A stretch of 64,000 nucleotides of DNA, from assembly GCF_003020125.1 (NCBI RefSeq), contig NZ_PYFW01000005.1, forward strand, positions 1-64,000, written 5' to 3'. The DNA is from Bradyrhizobium sp. MOS003. GTDB lineage: Bacteria; Pseudomonadota; Alphaproteobacteria; Rhizobiales; Xanthobacteraceae. Every line of letters starts with the position of its first letter. The stretch's first letter is position 1. A model generated the notes under the pieces. That model ran no database searches. It was given only the letters and a program-made list of their open reading frames with translations, and was not told where the DNA came from. Below are positions 1 through 8,797 of the stretch, in pieces. The position numbers were made by a program, and so were the translations under genes.

Positions 1-147
1 TGCTTGCTTCGCTCTTAATAATGCCGCGTCGCGCACTGGTCCGTGCGGCAGCAATCTGGCCTCCTCCAAGAGCTTGTGAGCTTCTTCGAGAAGCCGTTCC
101 TTGAGTGATTTTGTTTGTTTGAAACGACGCCGAGGAATGATTGACAC
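1..147 (-). CDS. Small charged hypothetical protein, C-terminus cut by window edge
   Basis: This frame is open from a GTG at 147 to the window edge (49 codons). An AAAGGAG Shine-Dalgarno lies 6 bases before the GTG, which fixes the start. The product begins MSIIPRRRFKQTKSLKERLL and continues as an acidic/basic helix with repeated Glu, Leu and Lys. It resembles the product at 4784-5056: both share RRRF, a T-x-SL/TLxERL block, LLEEARLL/LREEAELL, and HGPVxDxAL followed by an A/R-K/R-QA segment. From memory this is a small uncharacterised rhizobial family that ends in a WLTSPGL motif; that end would lie outside the window. Function unknown. Confidence 0.6.
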   Translation of the reverse strand, partial: MSIIPRRRFKQTKSLKERLLEEAHKLLEEARLLPHGPVRDAALLRAKQA

Positions 148-330
148 AGCGCGCTCCTTTCCCGTTTGAGGAAGGCGGGAGCGCAAGGGGCGTTCTCATC
201 ACGGACAAAAGCCGAGGTCCGCTCCGTGATGAAGGGATAATGACTCACCCCCGGGTTTGGTTCTGCATCTTTTGATACGACGCGGGAAATAATTAATCAT
301 CAAAACCTACTCAAACTGAGCGACCTACTC

Positions 331-389
331 AACTGAGCCACTCGCAAAATCTAAACTAGGCTACTGAGGTCGGAGACAGGCCAGCACCC
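331..389. repeat. Degenerate direct repeat, copy A (IS-end-like)
   Basis: The block has TGAGCCACTC, CAAAATC, AAACTAGGC, ACTGAGGTCGG and ACAGGCCAGC in that order. The same order recurs at 1288-1345 and 2905-2968. Multiple short subrepeats of the AGGCC..AAA type within each block recall the termini of IS21-family insertion sequences. That link is inference; no transposase gene is visible nearby. The surrounding stretch 148-577 holds no convincing gene. Confidence 0.55.
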
Positions 390-577
390 GGGGCTTTTGG
401 GCACTCAAAAAGCGATCCAAAAATTGTCAGCTTAGGGTCAGAATGCGAGAAGCTCAGCGCGAGCAGATCCAGTCCGCTCCGCCCGGCTAAGCGGACGTCA
501 CTGAGCGGTGCCGTCACCTCAACTGCGTGCGCTAGGATCGCACGTCAGAACGACGCGCCGCTGCTATCGGCGAATGC

Positions 578-858
578 TTAGGTGCTCGCGTTAACCCAGC
601 CGAAGATCACCATCACCACGCAGCACAGAACGACGAACGCCTGCCCGCTCATCTCCATCCAGTAGCGGACCGGCGAGTGTCCCGTTCGTAGACGGGCCTC
701 GGCAGCCACACGTCGATCACCCAGTCCAGAATGCTCGAACTGTGATTGAAGCTCCTGATCTTCCTGTCGGCATAGCCGGCCCGCAGCGTGCGGAAGCAAT
801 CGACGACCAGATAGAGGCCGAACAGGCGCGCAGCGATCTCGTAAAGGGAGAACTGCAT
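578..858 (-). pseudogene. Small membrane protein disrupted by one frameshift
   Basis: Two overlapping minus-strand frames join into one plausible protein of about 93 residues. The first part starts MQFSLYEIAARLFGLYLV and continues to a DVWLPRPVYERDT segment. The second, in another frame, reads SPVRYWMEMSGQAFVVLCCV and ends in GWVNAST. One missing base near 680 would restore continuity. There is a hydrophobic segment near each end, so an inner-membrane protein is likely. I recognise no domain. The decay fits the other broken genes in this stretch. Confidence 0.45.
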
Positions 859-1098
859 AGAACGTCCGTTCGTCAGCCATCGGTGGCCGGTGTCGTCGGG
901 GGCCGATCGGCAGGGTCAAGGCCCAGGCGCGGACATCGCACCCGGCTCTTAGTGTGGCCGTATCCAGTGTCGGTTCAACTGCCGGGAATGATTATCGTGC
1001 TGGCGGGAGCGCCCCCACAGGCACGGCTCGATCACGGGCTTGGGCGCTATAGCGCAGCCTGGGGCCTGCAGGATCTTTGGGGGATTAGCGTATTGGCC

Positions 1099-1140
1099 GA
1101 AATAGGCCACTCGGGATTTCAAAACAGGCCAAGCGTCAAG
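1099..1140. repeat. Weak partial copy of the IS-end-like repeat
   Basis: It contains AATAGGCCACTC, a short gap, then TTTCAAAACAGGCCAAGCG. This matches the order of elements in the copy at 2905-2968 but is shorter and more diverged. Confidence 0.3.
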
Positions 1141-1287
1141 CGGCCTTATTACCTAAAAATGGCTATAGCGGGCAGGACCACCGGTACCGCACCGGCGGTG
1201 ATAACCAAAACTTTGTACCAAAGGTCATTGTTCATATGGACAGCGTAAAAGAGGTTGCCCCGTACCGCATATGCAATTTGTGCCAAA

Positions 1288-1345
1288 ACCAAATCAGGCC
1301 ACAAAAAACAAACTAGGCAACTGAGGTCGGAAACGGGGCAGCGCC
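1288..1345. repeat. Degenerate direct repeat, copy B (IS-end-like)
   Basis: ATCAGGCCAC, AAACAAACTAGGC, AACTGAGGTCGGAAAC and GGGGCAGCGCC follow each other as in copies A (331-389) and C (2905-2968). It has the same orientation as both. Confidence 0.55.
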
Positions 1346-1456
1346 GAAAATTACAGAACAACTGCCGCTGGGCAGTCTCGTGAGACTGGCTAGCTCAGTC
1401 GCCGACCTGGTGGAGCGGACCCGGCCTACCCTCAACAGCCGCCCCTGAAGCCGCCT

Positions 1457-1497
1457 TTTAAAACAAAGCGAGCCCGGTGTACCTAGGACACCGAGCC
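1457..1497 (-). terminator. Possible rho-independent terminator
   Basis: On the minus strand GCTCGGTGT pairs with ACACCGGGC around a 7-base loop and is followed by the T-rich CGCTTTGTTTT. It lies about 200 bases downstream of the small gene at 1704-1856 and could end its transcript. Confidence 0.35.
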
Positions 1498-1703
1498 CAT
1501 AACCTCAGCAACACCCGTGCTTGATGCCGCTCGGCTATGTTCTCTATTTACGGCGGGTGAGTGATCGCAGTTTTGACGTGTATCAAGGTTCAAGAGCGGC
1601 CCCAGGGATGAACTGAGGCCGAGGCCTTCTCACGACAGGCCGATCCGCAACTTGGCCCGCCGCACTTCCTAACCCAACAGTGCCGGCCCATGTTCCTAAG
1701 GAC

Positions 1704-1856
1704 CTAGCCCCTATCTCCAAGTTGCGCCGGCAAGTCCAGCACTTCATACTCGAAGGCTACACCCTGGGGATCGTGTTCATCGAGCCAAACCTTCGCGGCT
1801 TCTTCGGAAACAAACACCATCAGCTCTTTGCCTTTATTGTAGATCCAGACGGTCAT
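1704..1856 (-). CDS. Small conserved hypothetical protein (50 aa)
   Basis: The reading frame encodes 50 residues starting MTVWIYNKGKELMVFVSEEA and ending DLPAQLGDRG. The ATG is preceded by GAAGAG 6 bases upstream. The block EEAAxxWLxEHDPxGVAFEY matches, from memory, a family of small Bradyrhizobium hypothetical proteins that begin MTVW and carry SEEAA...ENDPEGVAFEY. No function is known to me. Compared with the relatives I recall, the segment after MTVWIY is shorter. Because the gene is small and intact among decayed sequence, it may still be expressed. Confidence 0.6.
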   Translation of the reverse strand: MTVWIYNKGKELMVFVSEEAAKVWLDEHDPQGVAFEYEVLDLPAQLGDRG

Positions 1857-2604
1857 GCGATTCTCTTCAGCTTTTACCGGCCCAAGCTACTTCTTTCCTC
1901 GGTTAAAGCTTCAGGACGTACTGGGTTCAAGTTGCAAAGGCCCGAAGCGTAAAGCTACGGAGTGCGGGTTTGACGCATCGTCGGATCAGATCCGATGTGG
2001 GATCTGCTTGGGTCTAGCCCCCAGCTCCTGGCTGCTAGTCCAATTGCGGATCAGAGCGCCGGAGCACGCAGAGAAGGTCGCAGGAGTGCAACGAGGCATC
2101 TCCTGCGACCGACGCCGCGACGTTCCGCACGATCGGCGCGGCACCAGACCTAAGCACACCGCAGGCCAATCTTGCCTCGATCTTAGACTGGCATTAGCGA
2201 ATATCTGTCAGTGTTGCTTTTGGGACGGGGCCGTGGGGGACATACGCGGCCTTGCTCAGAGGTGAGGCCCGCCAGATCGCCAGCCCCCGGCGGGTCTCCC
2301 TCATTAATCCATCTCAATAAAACTCAAGTCTCATTTTCGGAACCGGCGAAAATGATTCGCCATGCCGTTTTTTCCCGAATAGGGTTCTGATCACCGGGGC
2401 TGGTCTCATATTTCACTTAGAAGTTTTCACCCGGGTTTTTTGACAGGCGCGGGCCGCAGCGAAATGAACCTCCCGCTGCGGCCTTCGCCGTTTTCCGTAG
2501 CGATACAGATAACGCTCTGGTGAACGAAACCATCCACAGAGCGCCCGAAACAGTCCTGAAACGAGCCGGGCCTATGCTCCTCTGATTAACGGGGAGGTTT
2601 CGAG
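1857..2604. other. Gene-poor stretch
   Basis: No recognisable gene. A plus-strand frame of 136 codons (1855-2265) overlaps the start of the minus-strand gene and has no ribosome binding site or family resemblance. The right part contains the first copy of a second degenerate repeat (2393-2500). Confidence 0.35.
2393..2500. repeat. Degenerate direct repeat, type 2, first copy
   Basis: ACCGGGGC, GGTCTCATA, TTCACTTAGA, a TTTT..ACCCGG run, TTTTTTGACA, GGCCGCAGCG and CCCGCTGCGGC occur in this order. They recur in the same order and orientation at 4217-4313. The identity of the element is unknown; an insertion-sequence end or an upstream region copied with one is possible. Confidence 0.45.
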
Positions 2605-2718
2605 ATGATTACACTCAAAGCAATTGCAGTCGCCCTTGGAGCCGGGTTTCTCTTCACAGTGTATTCCGGCGACCTAGGAGCGGACGTGTTTCTCGCAATC
2701 ATTGCCTGCTTTGCATAA
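2605..2718 (+). CDS. Putative 37-aa hydrophobic peptide
   Basis: ATG at 2605 follows a strong GGGGAGG ribosome binding site with 7-base spacing. The frame reads MITLKAIAVALGAGFLF and ends in LAIIACFA, so most of it could form one transmembrane helix or an uncleaved signal sequence. A CCCGCC/GGCGGG hairpin lies just downstream (2724-2746). The strong ribosome binding site and hydrophobic composition are the only support; no homologue is recognised. Confidence 0.45.
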   Translation: MITLKAIAVALGAGFLFTVYSGDLGADVFLAIIACFA

Positions 2719-2904
2719 CAAGACCCCGCCAGTGTGAGCCGGCGGGCCACGCGGTCGGGAGCGTCGTCTTGGCCTTTCCGAACCCCCAAAGTTAGCCCCC
2801 AAGGCCGGCGGCAAGGCGGCCCTTGTGCCTGCTCCATAGATCGTGTGGAACGGTGGAGCGAGACCGAAGGCTCACAGCCGGGAGAGTCTGCGGTCGTCGT
2901 TCCT

Positions 2905-2968
2905 ATTTGAATCAGGCCACTCCCAAAATCAAATTAGGCCACCGCGCGCGGAAACAGGCCAGCGCCAA
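2905..2968. repeat. Degenerate direct repeat, copy C (IS-end-like)
   Basis: This looks like the best-preserved copy: ATCAGGCCACTCCCAAAATC, AAATTAGGCCACC, GGAAACAGGCCAGCGCC. The copies are about 950 and 1,600 bases apart and all run in the same direction. The stretch 2719-3241 around it has no convincing gene. Confidence 0.55.
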
Positions 2969-3241
2969 CCGTTGAACGAGAACAAACCCCGACGTCAGGA
3001 CGGTCAAAAATCCGCTCAGTCCAAAGCGCCGGTTTTAACGGTGCCGCGGCAGTTCTGGTGTGCCCCGACAGACCATACTGAGCCAAACGTCGCCCGCGAG
3101 CCAAGCGGACTACGTGTCGTATTTTGAGCCGTCGGAACTGGCCCATGACTTAGCCGAGATTGGGGATGCCTATTTTTCCCGAGCCAGTTACCTTTCCTTA
3201 GTCACCCCTTGCTTAGCATCGGCAGAGTATTTCGTTTGCCC

Positions 3242-3544
3242 ATGCCAAAAGACAAAGAACAAGAAGGCCGAAGGGTCACATTCGAGCATAGCTTGCCCGT
3301 TCAGTTGATGGGCATCGATGGAACATGGCGGCGTTCCTGTAAACTCAAGGATGTCTCTGATGCGGGTGCGACTCTCCAAATTGAAACCTCAATTGAGGGC
3401 TTATCCCTAATCGAGTTCTTTCTTGTTCTCTCCTCCACCGGCCTTGCATATCGCCGATGCCAACTCGATGGGGTGAACGGTGACGAGCTGAGGGTCAGCT
3501 TCATCCGCCAGAAAAATAAGAAAGCACCCAAAGCGTCCTCTTAG
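3242..3544 (+). CDS. PilZ-domain protein
   Basis: The 100-residue product starts MPKDKEQEGRRVTFEHSLPV and contains one PilZ-like domain. Seen in order: an R-R-x-x-x motif near residue 10, a TWRRSCKLKDVSDAGA strand block matching the D/N-x-S-x-x-G-A signature, and a C-terminal strand LAYRRCQLDGVNGDELRVSF. PilZ domains bind cyclic di-GMP, but the first motif here (RRVTF) is not the classical RxxxR, so binding is uncertain. I chose the ATG at 3242 over an upstream one at 3209 because the family usually begins close to the RR motif. It ends in a basic KNKKAPKASS tail. It is one of the few intact genes in this part of the island. Confidence 0.7.
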   Translation: MPKDKEQEGRRVTFEHSLPVQLMGIDGTWRRSCKLKDVSDAGATLQIETSIEGLSLIEFFLVLSSTGLAYRRCQLDGVNGDELRVSFIRQKNKKAPKASS

Positions 3545-4783
3545 ATAGATCACTCCACGTTTTCCCGAGGGCAACTTTTTCCTTGTGTGCGCTTTGTAGC
3601 GCCCAGCCGGATTCTGGGTGTTGGGGGAATCTTGATCGACCGCGCCGGTCCTTAACTTTAGGCTGCCGAAGATCCGCTCCCCACGAGGGTCGCTTCATGG
3701 ACCGAGAACACCGAATGTCCGCGATGGGTCATAACTGCGCCTCGGAGGGTGCCGGCCGGCTGCTTCCGGTCTACCCCTATGAGCCGACGACCCGGGACGC
3801 TGCCTAGACGTCGCGTTCGGGCCATTAACGGACGTCTGCGACGCGGGCTTGCCGGGTGACGATCTATAAGATCCGAAAACTAGTCGGCTTGCGCGAGCCA
3901 TGCGATCAACGGATAGGACAGGGTAAGTTGCCCGTTGAAAAGGGTGTGAGCGAGCCAAGAGGGAAAGAGCGATTCGTAGCGCACACGTAGCGAGCCAGAG
4001 CGTCGGGTTAGGGTCTTAACCGGCCCGTGTCACGGTTGTGGACAAAATCCGCTCCCAGCCCAATCCCTCAGGCGAGCGAGGAAGGCGGTCTGCTGCGCGC
4101 GGTGAGAGCCATCTCGCTGGATAGGCCACTATTGCCACACTCACCAAGTTCGTTGACGGACAGCAAGTTACTTTTGCGGCGAAACATGGCTGAAACATTG
4201 CGGTGTTCGATCGCGATACCGGGGCCGGCTGGATAGTTCACTTAGATTTTTGACCGGTTATTTTTGACAATGAGGCCGCAGCGCCCCCGCTGCGGCGGTC
4301 GTCATTTACGGTCGCGCTCGCGCCTGAACCTCTGGTGCGCAAAGTCAGAATTCCGGTCACCACACACTATCTTGGCAGCGTCGGTACGAGGATTTGAGTA
4401 TGCCAGGACGCAGCTGGGCGCCTTTCGATCGTGCCGGCCCGGTGACGATCAGACAGTCTACCTGGTGAAAGGATGAGGTCGGGCGTGCCGAAGCATGAGG
4501 ATATCGAGGGGGTAGACGGTTGGCTTCCACCCAGCATCAGCATCCAACTCGCCGGCGGCGCTCCGTCACGGCGCGCGATGCGTTTGATGCGGCATTGGCG
4601 CGGGTCCGCACCGACGCTGACCGAGGCGCAATTCGAAGCCTCGCGCAAATCGCAATTACTGCGCTGGAAGCGTCGTATGTCGGAAACCGGCTGCCGGTTC
4701 CTGCCAGCGAATTCAACTTAGGAACAGACAGCACATTTTAGGAGTCAGGGAAATCTAACCCCACAGTTAGGACCCGAGGTAGC
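3545..4783. other. Long gene-poor stretch
   Basis: About 1.2 kb without a gene I can defend. Frames at 4473-4721 and 4520-4741 overlap each other; the second reads DAFDAALARVRTDADRG and IAITALEASYVGNRLPVP, which looks protein-like, but has no clear start signal or known family. It may be a gene remnant. The second copy of the type 2 repeat lies at 4217-4313. Confidence 0.35.
4217..4313. repeat. Degenerate direct repeat, type 2, second copy
   Basis: ACCGGGGCCGGCT, TTCACTTAGATTTTTGACCGG, TATTTTTGACA, GGCCGCAGCG and CCCGCTGCGGC match the copy at 2393-2500 in order and orientation, about 1.8 kb away. Confidence 0.45.
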
Positions 4784-5056
4784 ATGATGCAGCTGCGTCG
4801 ACGTTTTAGGCGGACCACGACCCTTGAAGAGCGCCTGGCCGCAGAAGCCCGACGTCTTCGTGAAGAAGCCGAACTCCTCCAGCACGGGCCTGTATCTGAT
4901 GACGCCTTACGCAGGGCGCGGCAAGCGGAGGCCGGTGTACGGATCAATAATTGGCTGACATCGCCCGGGCTAAACCCCCGGAATAGAACTAAGGCCGCGC
5001 GTTGGCGTAGTTGGCGCACGAGCCTAAGCTCGACGCTTTTTGGCTGCCGATTATGA
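4784..5056 (+). CDS. Small charged hypothetical protein, paralogue of the one at 1-147
   Basis: The product starts MMQLRRRFRRTTTLEERLAA and includes LREEAELLQHGPVSDDALRR and a WLTSPGLNP motif near residue 58. It shares its pattern with the truncated gene at 1-147 on the opposite strand. Relatives I recall stop soon after WLTSPGL, at about 65 residues. Here the frame runs on to 90 with an Arg/Ser/Trp-rich tail that looks like read-through, so the original stop may have been lost by an indel after 4970. Function unknown. Confidence 0.5.
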   Translation: MMQLRRRFRRTTTLEERLAAEARRLREEAELLQHGPVSDDALRRARQAEAGVRINNWLTSPGLNPRNRTKAARWRSWRTSLSSTLFGCRL

Positions 5057-5319
5057 CTAAGAAGCCCTACAAGCCTACGACAGAGGAGACGGCTCGATGG
5101 GCAGAGATCGAAGCCCTGCCTATCTCCGTTCGATATCCAATTCGCCGCAAGACTAGTTTGGCGCGCTGCCTCCGACTTCGACACCTCATGCGCCAGCCCG
5201 AGCGGATCGGGGGTGCCTTTGAGTTCCACCACGTCTGGTACGCTCTAAAGCGAGACCAGATGTTGCTGGTCAAACTCCGCATCTGGCGGACCACCGGCAA
5301 GTTCCCCGTCGACAACTAG
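5053..5319 (+). CDS. Hypothetical protein, low confidence
   Basis: From an ATG at 5053 the frame encodes 88 residues starting MTKKPYKPTTEETARWAEIE, rich in Arg and Lys, ending TTGKFPVDN. It overlaps the tail of the preceding small gene. The composition is protein-like and it has a plausible start, but I recognise no family. It could also be a fragment of a larger broken gene. Confidence 0.3.
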   Translation: MTKKPYKPTTEETARWAEIEALPISVRYPIRRKTSLARCLRLRHLMRQPERIGGAFEFHHVWYALKRDQMLLVKLRIWRTTGKFPVDN

Positions 5320-5550
5320 CTCCGCTTGATCATCTCGCGTTGATCCCAATACAGGCGCGGGTCGTCACGCTGCTGCAATCTCGCTTCAAGCTGGCGCCGA
5401 ACCACTCGACCCAGAGAGCCCTGTTATGCATCTTGGAACCACTGCTGCCTCAAAGTGGCGCGCGCCTTTTCCTGTACATTAACCTTTGTGATGCTGCTCC
5501 GAAGCTGATGGCGGCTAAGATTAGTGGTGCAATGTTTGATTGGATGCGGG

Positions 5551-6741
5551 ATGACCGAACATTCTTCGAGCCTTCGAAACTTCACCATCAATTTCGGTCC
5601 TCAGCATCCCGCGGCCCACGGCGTGCTTCGGCTCGTACTCGAACTCGACGGAGAAGTTGTCGCGCGCGTCGATCCCCATAGACTGCTGCACCGGGGCACC
5701 GAGAAGCTGATCGAGGCTAAGCCATATCTGCAGGCAATCCCATATTTCGATCGCCTCGACTACGTTGCTCCTCTCACACAGGAGCACGCATTCTGTCTTG
5801 CCATCGAGCGGCTGCTTGGACTTGAAGTGCCGCGACGAGGGCAACTCATCCTTTACTCTATCCCGAGATCAGCCGCATCCTGTCGCATCTGCTGAATGTG
5901 ACTACCCAAGCGATGGACGTCGGCGCCTTGACGCCGCCGCTCTGGGGCTTCGAGGAGCGCGAGAAGCTCATGGTTTTTTACGAGCGTGCCTCTGGTAGCC
6001 GCATGCACGCAAATTACTACCGGCCTGGCGGCGTGCATCAGGATCTTCCACCCAAGCTAATCGACGACATCGAAGCCTGGTGCGTCCGTTCCTGAAGGTC
6101 GTCGACGACCTGGATCGGCTGCTCACCGCCAACCGCATCTTCAAGCAGCGCAACGTCGACATCGGCCGTGTAACACTCGAGCAGGCTTGGGGCTGGGGCT
6201 TTTCCGGCGTGATGGTGCGCGGCTCAGGCGCGGCCTGGGATCTGCGGAGGCCCAACCCTGTGACTGCTATGCCGAGATGGACTTCGACATCCCGATCGGT
6301 CGGAATGGGGATTGCTACGATCGCTACCTCATTCGCATGGAGGAGATGAGGCAGTCAGTCCGCATCATGAAGCAATGCATCACAAAGCTGAAATCTCAGG
6401 ACGGGCAAGGTCCGGTCATCGTGCAGGACAACAAGGTTGCCCCGCCCCGACGCGGCGAGATGAAGCGCTCGATGGAGGCTCTGATCCACCACTTCAGGCT
6501 GTACACCGAGGAGTTTCATGTGCCTCCTGGCGAAATCTATGTTGCTGTGGAGGCGCCAAAAGGCGAGTTCGGCGTGTTTCTCGTGTCCGACGGGACCAAC
6601 AAGGCCTACAAGTGCAAGATCAGGTCGCTCGGATTTGCCCATCTCGAAGCGATGGACTTCCTCTGTAGGGGCCACCTGGTCGCCGACGTCTCGGCGATCC
6701 TGGGATCGCTGGACATCGTGTTCGGCGAGGTCGACTGCTGA
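5551..6741 (+). pseudogene. nuoD: NADH-quinone oxidoreductase subunit D (NuoD), multiply frameshifted
   Basis: NuoD is the 49-kDa-type subunit of respiratory complex I that helps form the quinone site. Nearly the whole protein can be read across several frames: FTINFGPQHPAAHGVLRLVL and the TEKLIE region from 5551; MDVGALTPPLWGFEEREK in another frame after about 5870; FLKVVDDLDRLL after about 6090; and CYAEMDFDIPIG to GSLDIVFGEVDC after about 6260. At least three frameshifts are therefore present, and HIGLLHRG has become HRLLHRG. No other nuo gene except a solitary nuoB (8798-9367, opposite strand) is near. It is probably the wreck of a second complex I cluster. Confidence 0.9.
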
Positions 6742-6745
6742 ATCT

Positions 6746-6770
6746 GCGGGCCGCCTGTCGGGCGGCCCGC
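6746..6770. terminator. Hairpin between convergent genes
   Basis: GCGGGCCGCC pairs perfectly with GGCGGCCCGC around a 5-base loop, between the 3' ends of the nuoD and catalase pseudogenes. A short T-containing run follows on the plus strand. It is probably a terminator that outlived its genes. Confidence 0.55.
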
Positions 6771-6781
6771 TCTTGGTGACT

Positions 6782-7668
6782 TCAGTCCAACGCGTTCGTC
6801 ACAGGCGGCTCGTTCATCTGCTCCACCTGCGCACCGCTGTCCGGTCGCGCGGGTCCGAGCACCGGCTTCTGGCCGAGAGGTTCGAAGCCAGCACTAAATG
6901 TAAACGTCCCCTGGCCGTCCAGCGAGGGCCCTTCGCAATAGCGACCCGACGGAAGCAAGTCTCCACCGCGCTCGGTGCCCATGAACATGTAGCTGAACTC
7001 CGTCGCTTCCTTGCTGCGATCGAAGCTGTTTGGGATCGGCAGCGCTGCCTCCGCACCCATCTCCTCGATCACCGCGAGCCATTGCTGCTGGTGCATCCTG
7101 TCGCGGGATAAGGTAGCTCAACATGTCCTGCATGCCGGAATCGCTCGTGGAATTGTAAAAGTCGGACGGCGAGAGTTCGGCCAGTCGATTCCGCTGCCAC
7201 GTTGCAGTACATGTCGGCTGCAAGATTGCCGCTGGCGTAGACGTGGGAGCAATCGAATGGCACCCCGTCGCTGCTGACGGGGGATGGGGCAAGGCCGGTC
7301 GAAAGCAGGTGCTGATGCAGCATTCCCTCAATCACATGACGCGGCCTTTCCCCACCGTTCATGGCGGCGCCGACGATAGGATTAGCCTGCATCGTGGTCT
7401 CTTGCATCGTCGCGGGTGCATCTTCGAGATTCAAGGCGACCGCTGTTGCGAGCATCTCGATATGGCTGATCTCTTCGGTGGCAGTGTTGAGAAGGACGTC
7501 GCGATATTTCGCAGGGCCCCGGGCGCCCCATGCCTGAAAGAAATACTGTAGGCAAACGCGGATTTCGCCTTCAACGCCACCGATTGCCTGTTGCAATTGG
7601 CGGGCGAAGATAGGATCGGGCTTCTCGACCCTAACAGGGTATTGCAGCCTCTTGTCGAAGTAGTACAT
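6782..7668 (-). pseudogene. Manganese catalase with two frameshifts
   Basis: Non-haem di-manganese catalases break down hydrogen peroxide in the cytoplasm. The start at 7668 has AAGGAG 6 bases upstream and gives MYYFDKRLQYPVRVEKPDPI. The ferritin-like core follows, with GGVEGEIRVCLQYFFQAW, a TEEISHIEM metal-ligand helix and DCSHVYASGNLAADM. The frame breaks near 7155, where an extra T lies in a TTTT run, and again near 7095; the third frame then supplies MHQQQWLAVIEEMGAEAALP to the end. All parts are recognisable, so inactivation seems fairly recent. Frames reading farther upstream (to 7974) are extensions without family resemblance. Confidence 0.85.
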
Positions 7669-7924
7669 GCGCAGCTCCTTTTTATCTTGGTACATCAGCG
7701 CAATGAAGCCGTCCGGTTGCGTTCCTAACGCAAATCGCGTCGAGCCTGGATGTTTTCTAACTTGGGTTGTGGAGGCGGTCCGGCGGTCAAAAGCTGCCGG
7801 GACGCCCTCGCACTCAGCCCCTTTGAGAAAACGGAGAGAGGCGCGTGATGATTTGTCAGGAGTCGCGGAACGCCCCTCCTCGATCATGGTAGCGTCAGGA
7901 CCGTTCGTTAGCTCCGCATCATCT

Positions 7925-8767
7925 TCAAGGGCGTTGCGGCACGGCGACTTCATCGAACCGCTCGGCGAGCGCATTCAATGCTGAGCGCATCAGCGGCCCT
8001 TGCATCGCCGCACCGTGGCCGGTGATCACGATGTTCGGGGCCAGCGCGGCCAATTCGCGCACCGATGCTTTTGCGCCCTGCCAATCGGGCGGGAAGTACA
8101 TCGGCGGGCCATGCATCTCCGGGGACTGAGTGACGGTTGAATACACGGATTCTTGGCGCGTGGTGATGAAGGCATCGCCGGCGATCAGCATGCGATCATG
8201 CTGACGCCACAGGGAGACGTGCCCCGGCGTGTGACCCGGCGTAAGGATCTATCGCCATCCCTGCATGAAAGGTACGGTGTGATCACAAGGGAGATCGTAG
8301 AGATGCGACGCAACGTTAACCGGCTTAGTTGGAAAAAACGGCGAGATCAGTGCGATCAGTCCGCCTCCCGCGGCGGGGTTCGCGGGCGGATATGAACGGC
8401 TCCCGTCGAGGTACGGATGTTCCTCCGCATGAGCGTACACCGGAACGCCCCATTCGTTTGCGAGCGTTTCGAGCACGCCCACGTGATCGAAATGACCGTG
8501 CGTCAAGATGATGCACGCGGGCCTGCCACTGCCGCCGAAGCGCGCGTGCGCTGCGGAGCGGATGGCCTCGGCCGAACCCGGTATACCGGCATCCACCAGT
8601 ACCCAATTGCCATCGCCGGCATTTTGATAGCCGACGACGATCACATTGACGATTGCGAGCTGCCGATAGGCGACGTCAGCGGCGATCTGCCGCGTATTGT
8701 CATTGCGGTAGAGGTCTATGTTCCGGTTTTCGGCGTCCGCCGCGGAGGGAAGAGGAATTTGCATCAT
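7925..8767 (-). pseudogene. Metallo-beta-lactamase-fold hydrolase with one in-frame stop
   Basis: The frame begins MMQIPLPSAADAENRNIDLY and carries the zinc-binding THGHFDH motif (HxHxDH type) about residue 93. An amber TAG at 8249-8251 interrupts it after QGWR. The same frame continues without a shift as ILTPGHTPGHVSLW, then LIAGDAFITT and ITGHGAAMQGPL. A single base change from a sense codon such as GAG or CAG explains the damage. The full length of about 280 residues is normal for the family. The substrate is unknown. Translation from the later ATG at 8191 would lack the zinc motif. Confidence 0.8.
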
Positions 8768-8797
8768 TGTCCTACTAGCCTAACTCGGTTGTCTGTC

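Larger units (their letters stand above)
859..1703. other. Gene-poor stretch with repeat remnants
   Basis: No frame here looks like a real protein; those present are short and have atypical composition. The stretch contains the IS-end-like repeat copies at 1099-1140 and 1288-1345 and a terminator-like hairpin at 1457-1497. A 28-codon frame beginning MNNDLWYKVL on the minus strand is hydrophobic but has no clear ribosome binding site. Confidence 0.4.

Noticed and set aside
7669..7974. Upstream extension of the manganese catalase frame
   Set aside because: The catalase has a good ribosome binding site and family start at 7668; the extra 100 residues show no resemblance to anything.
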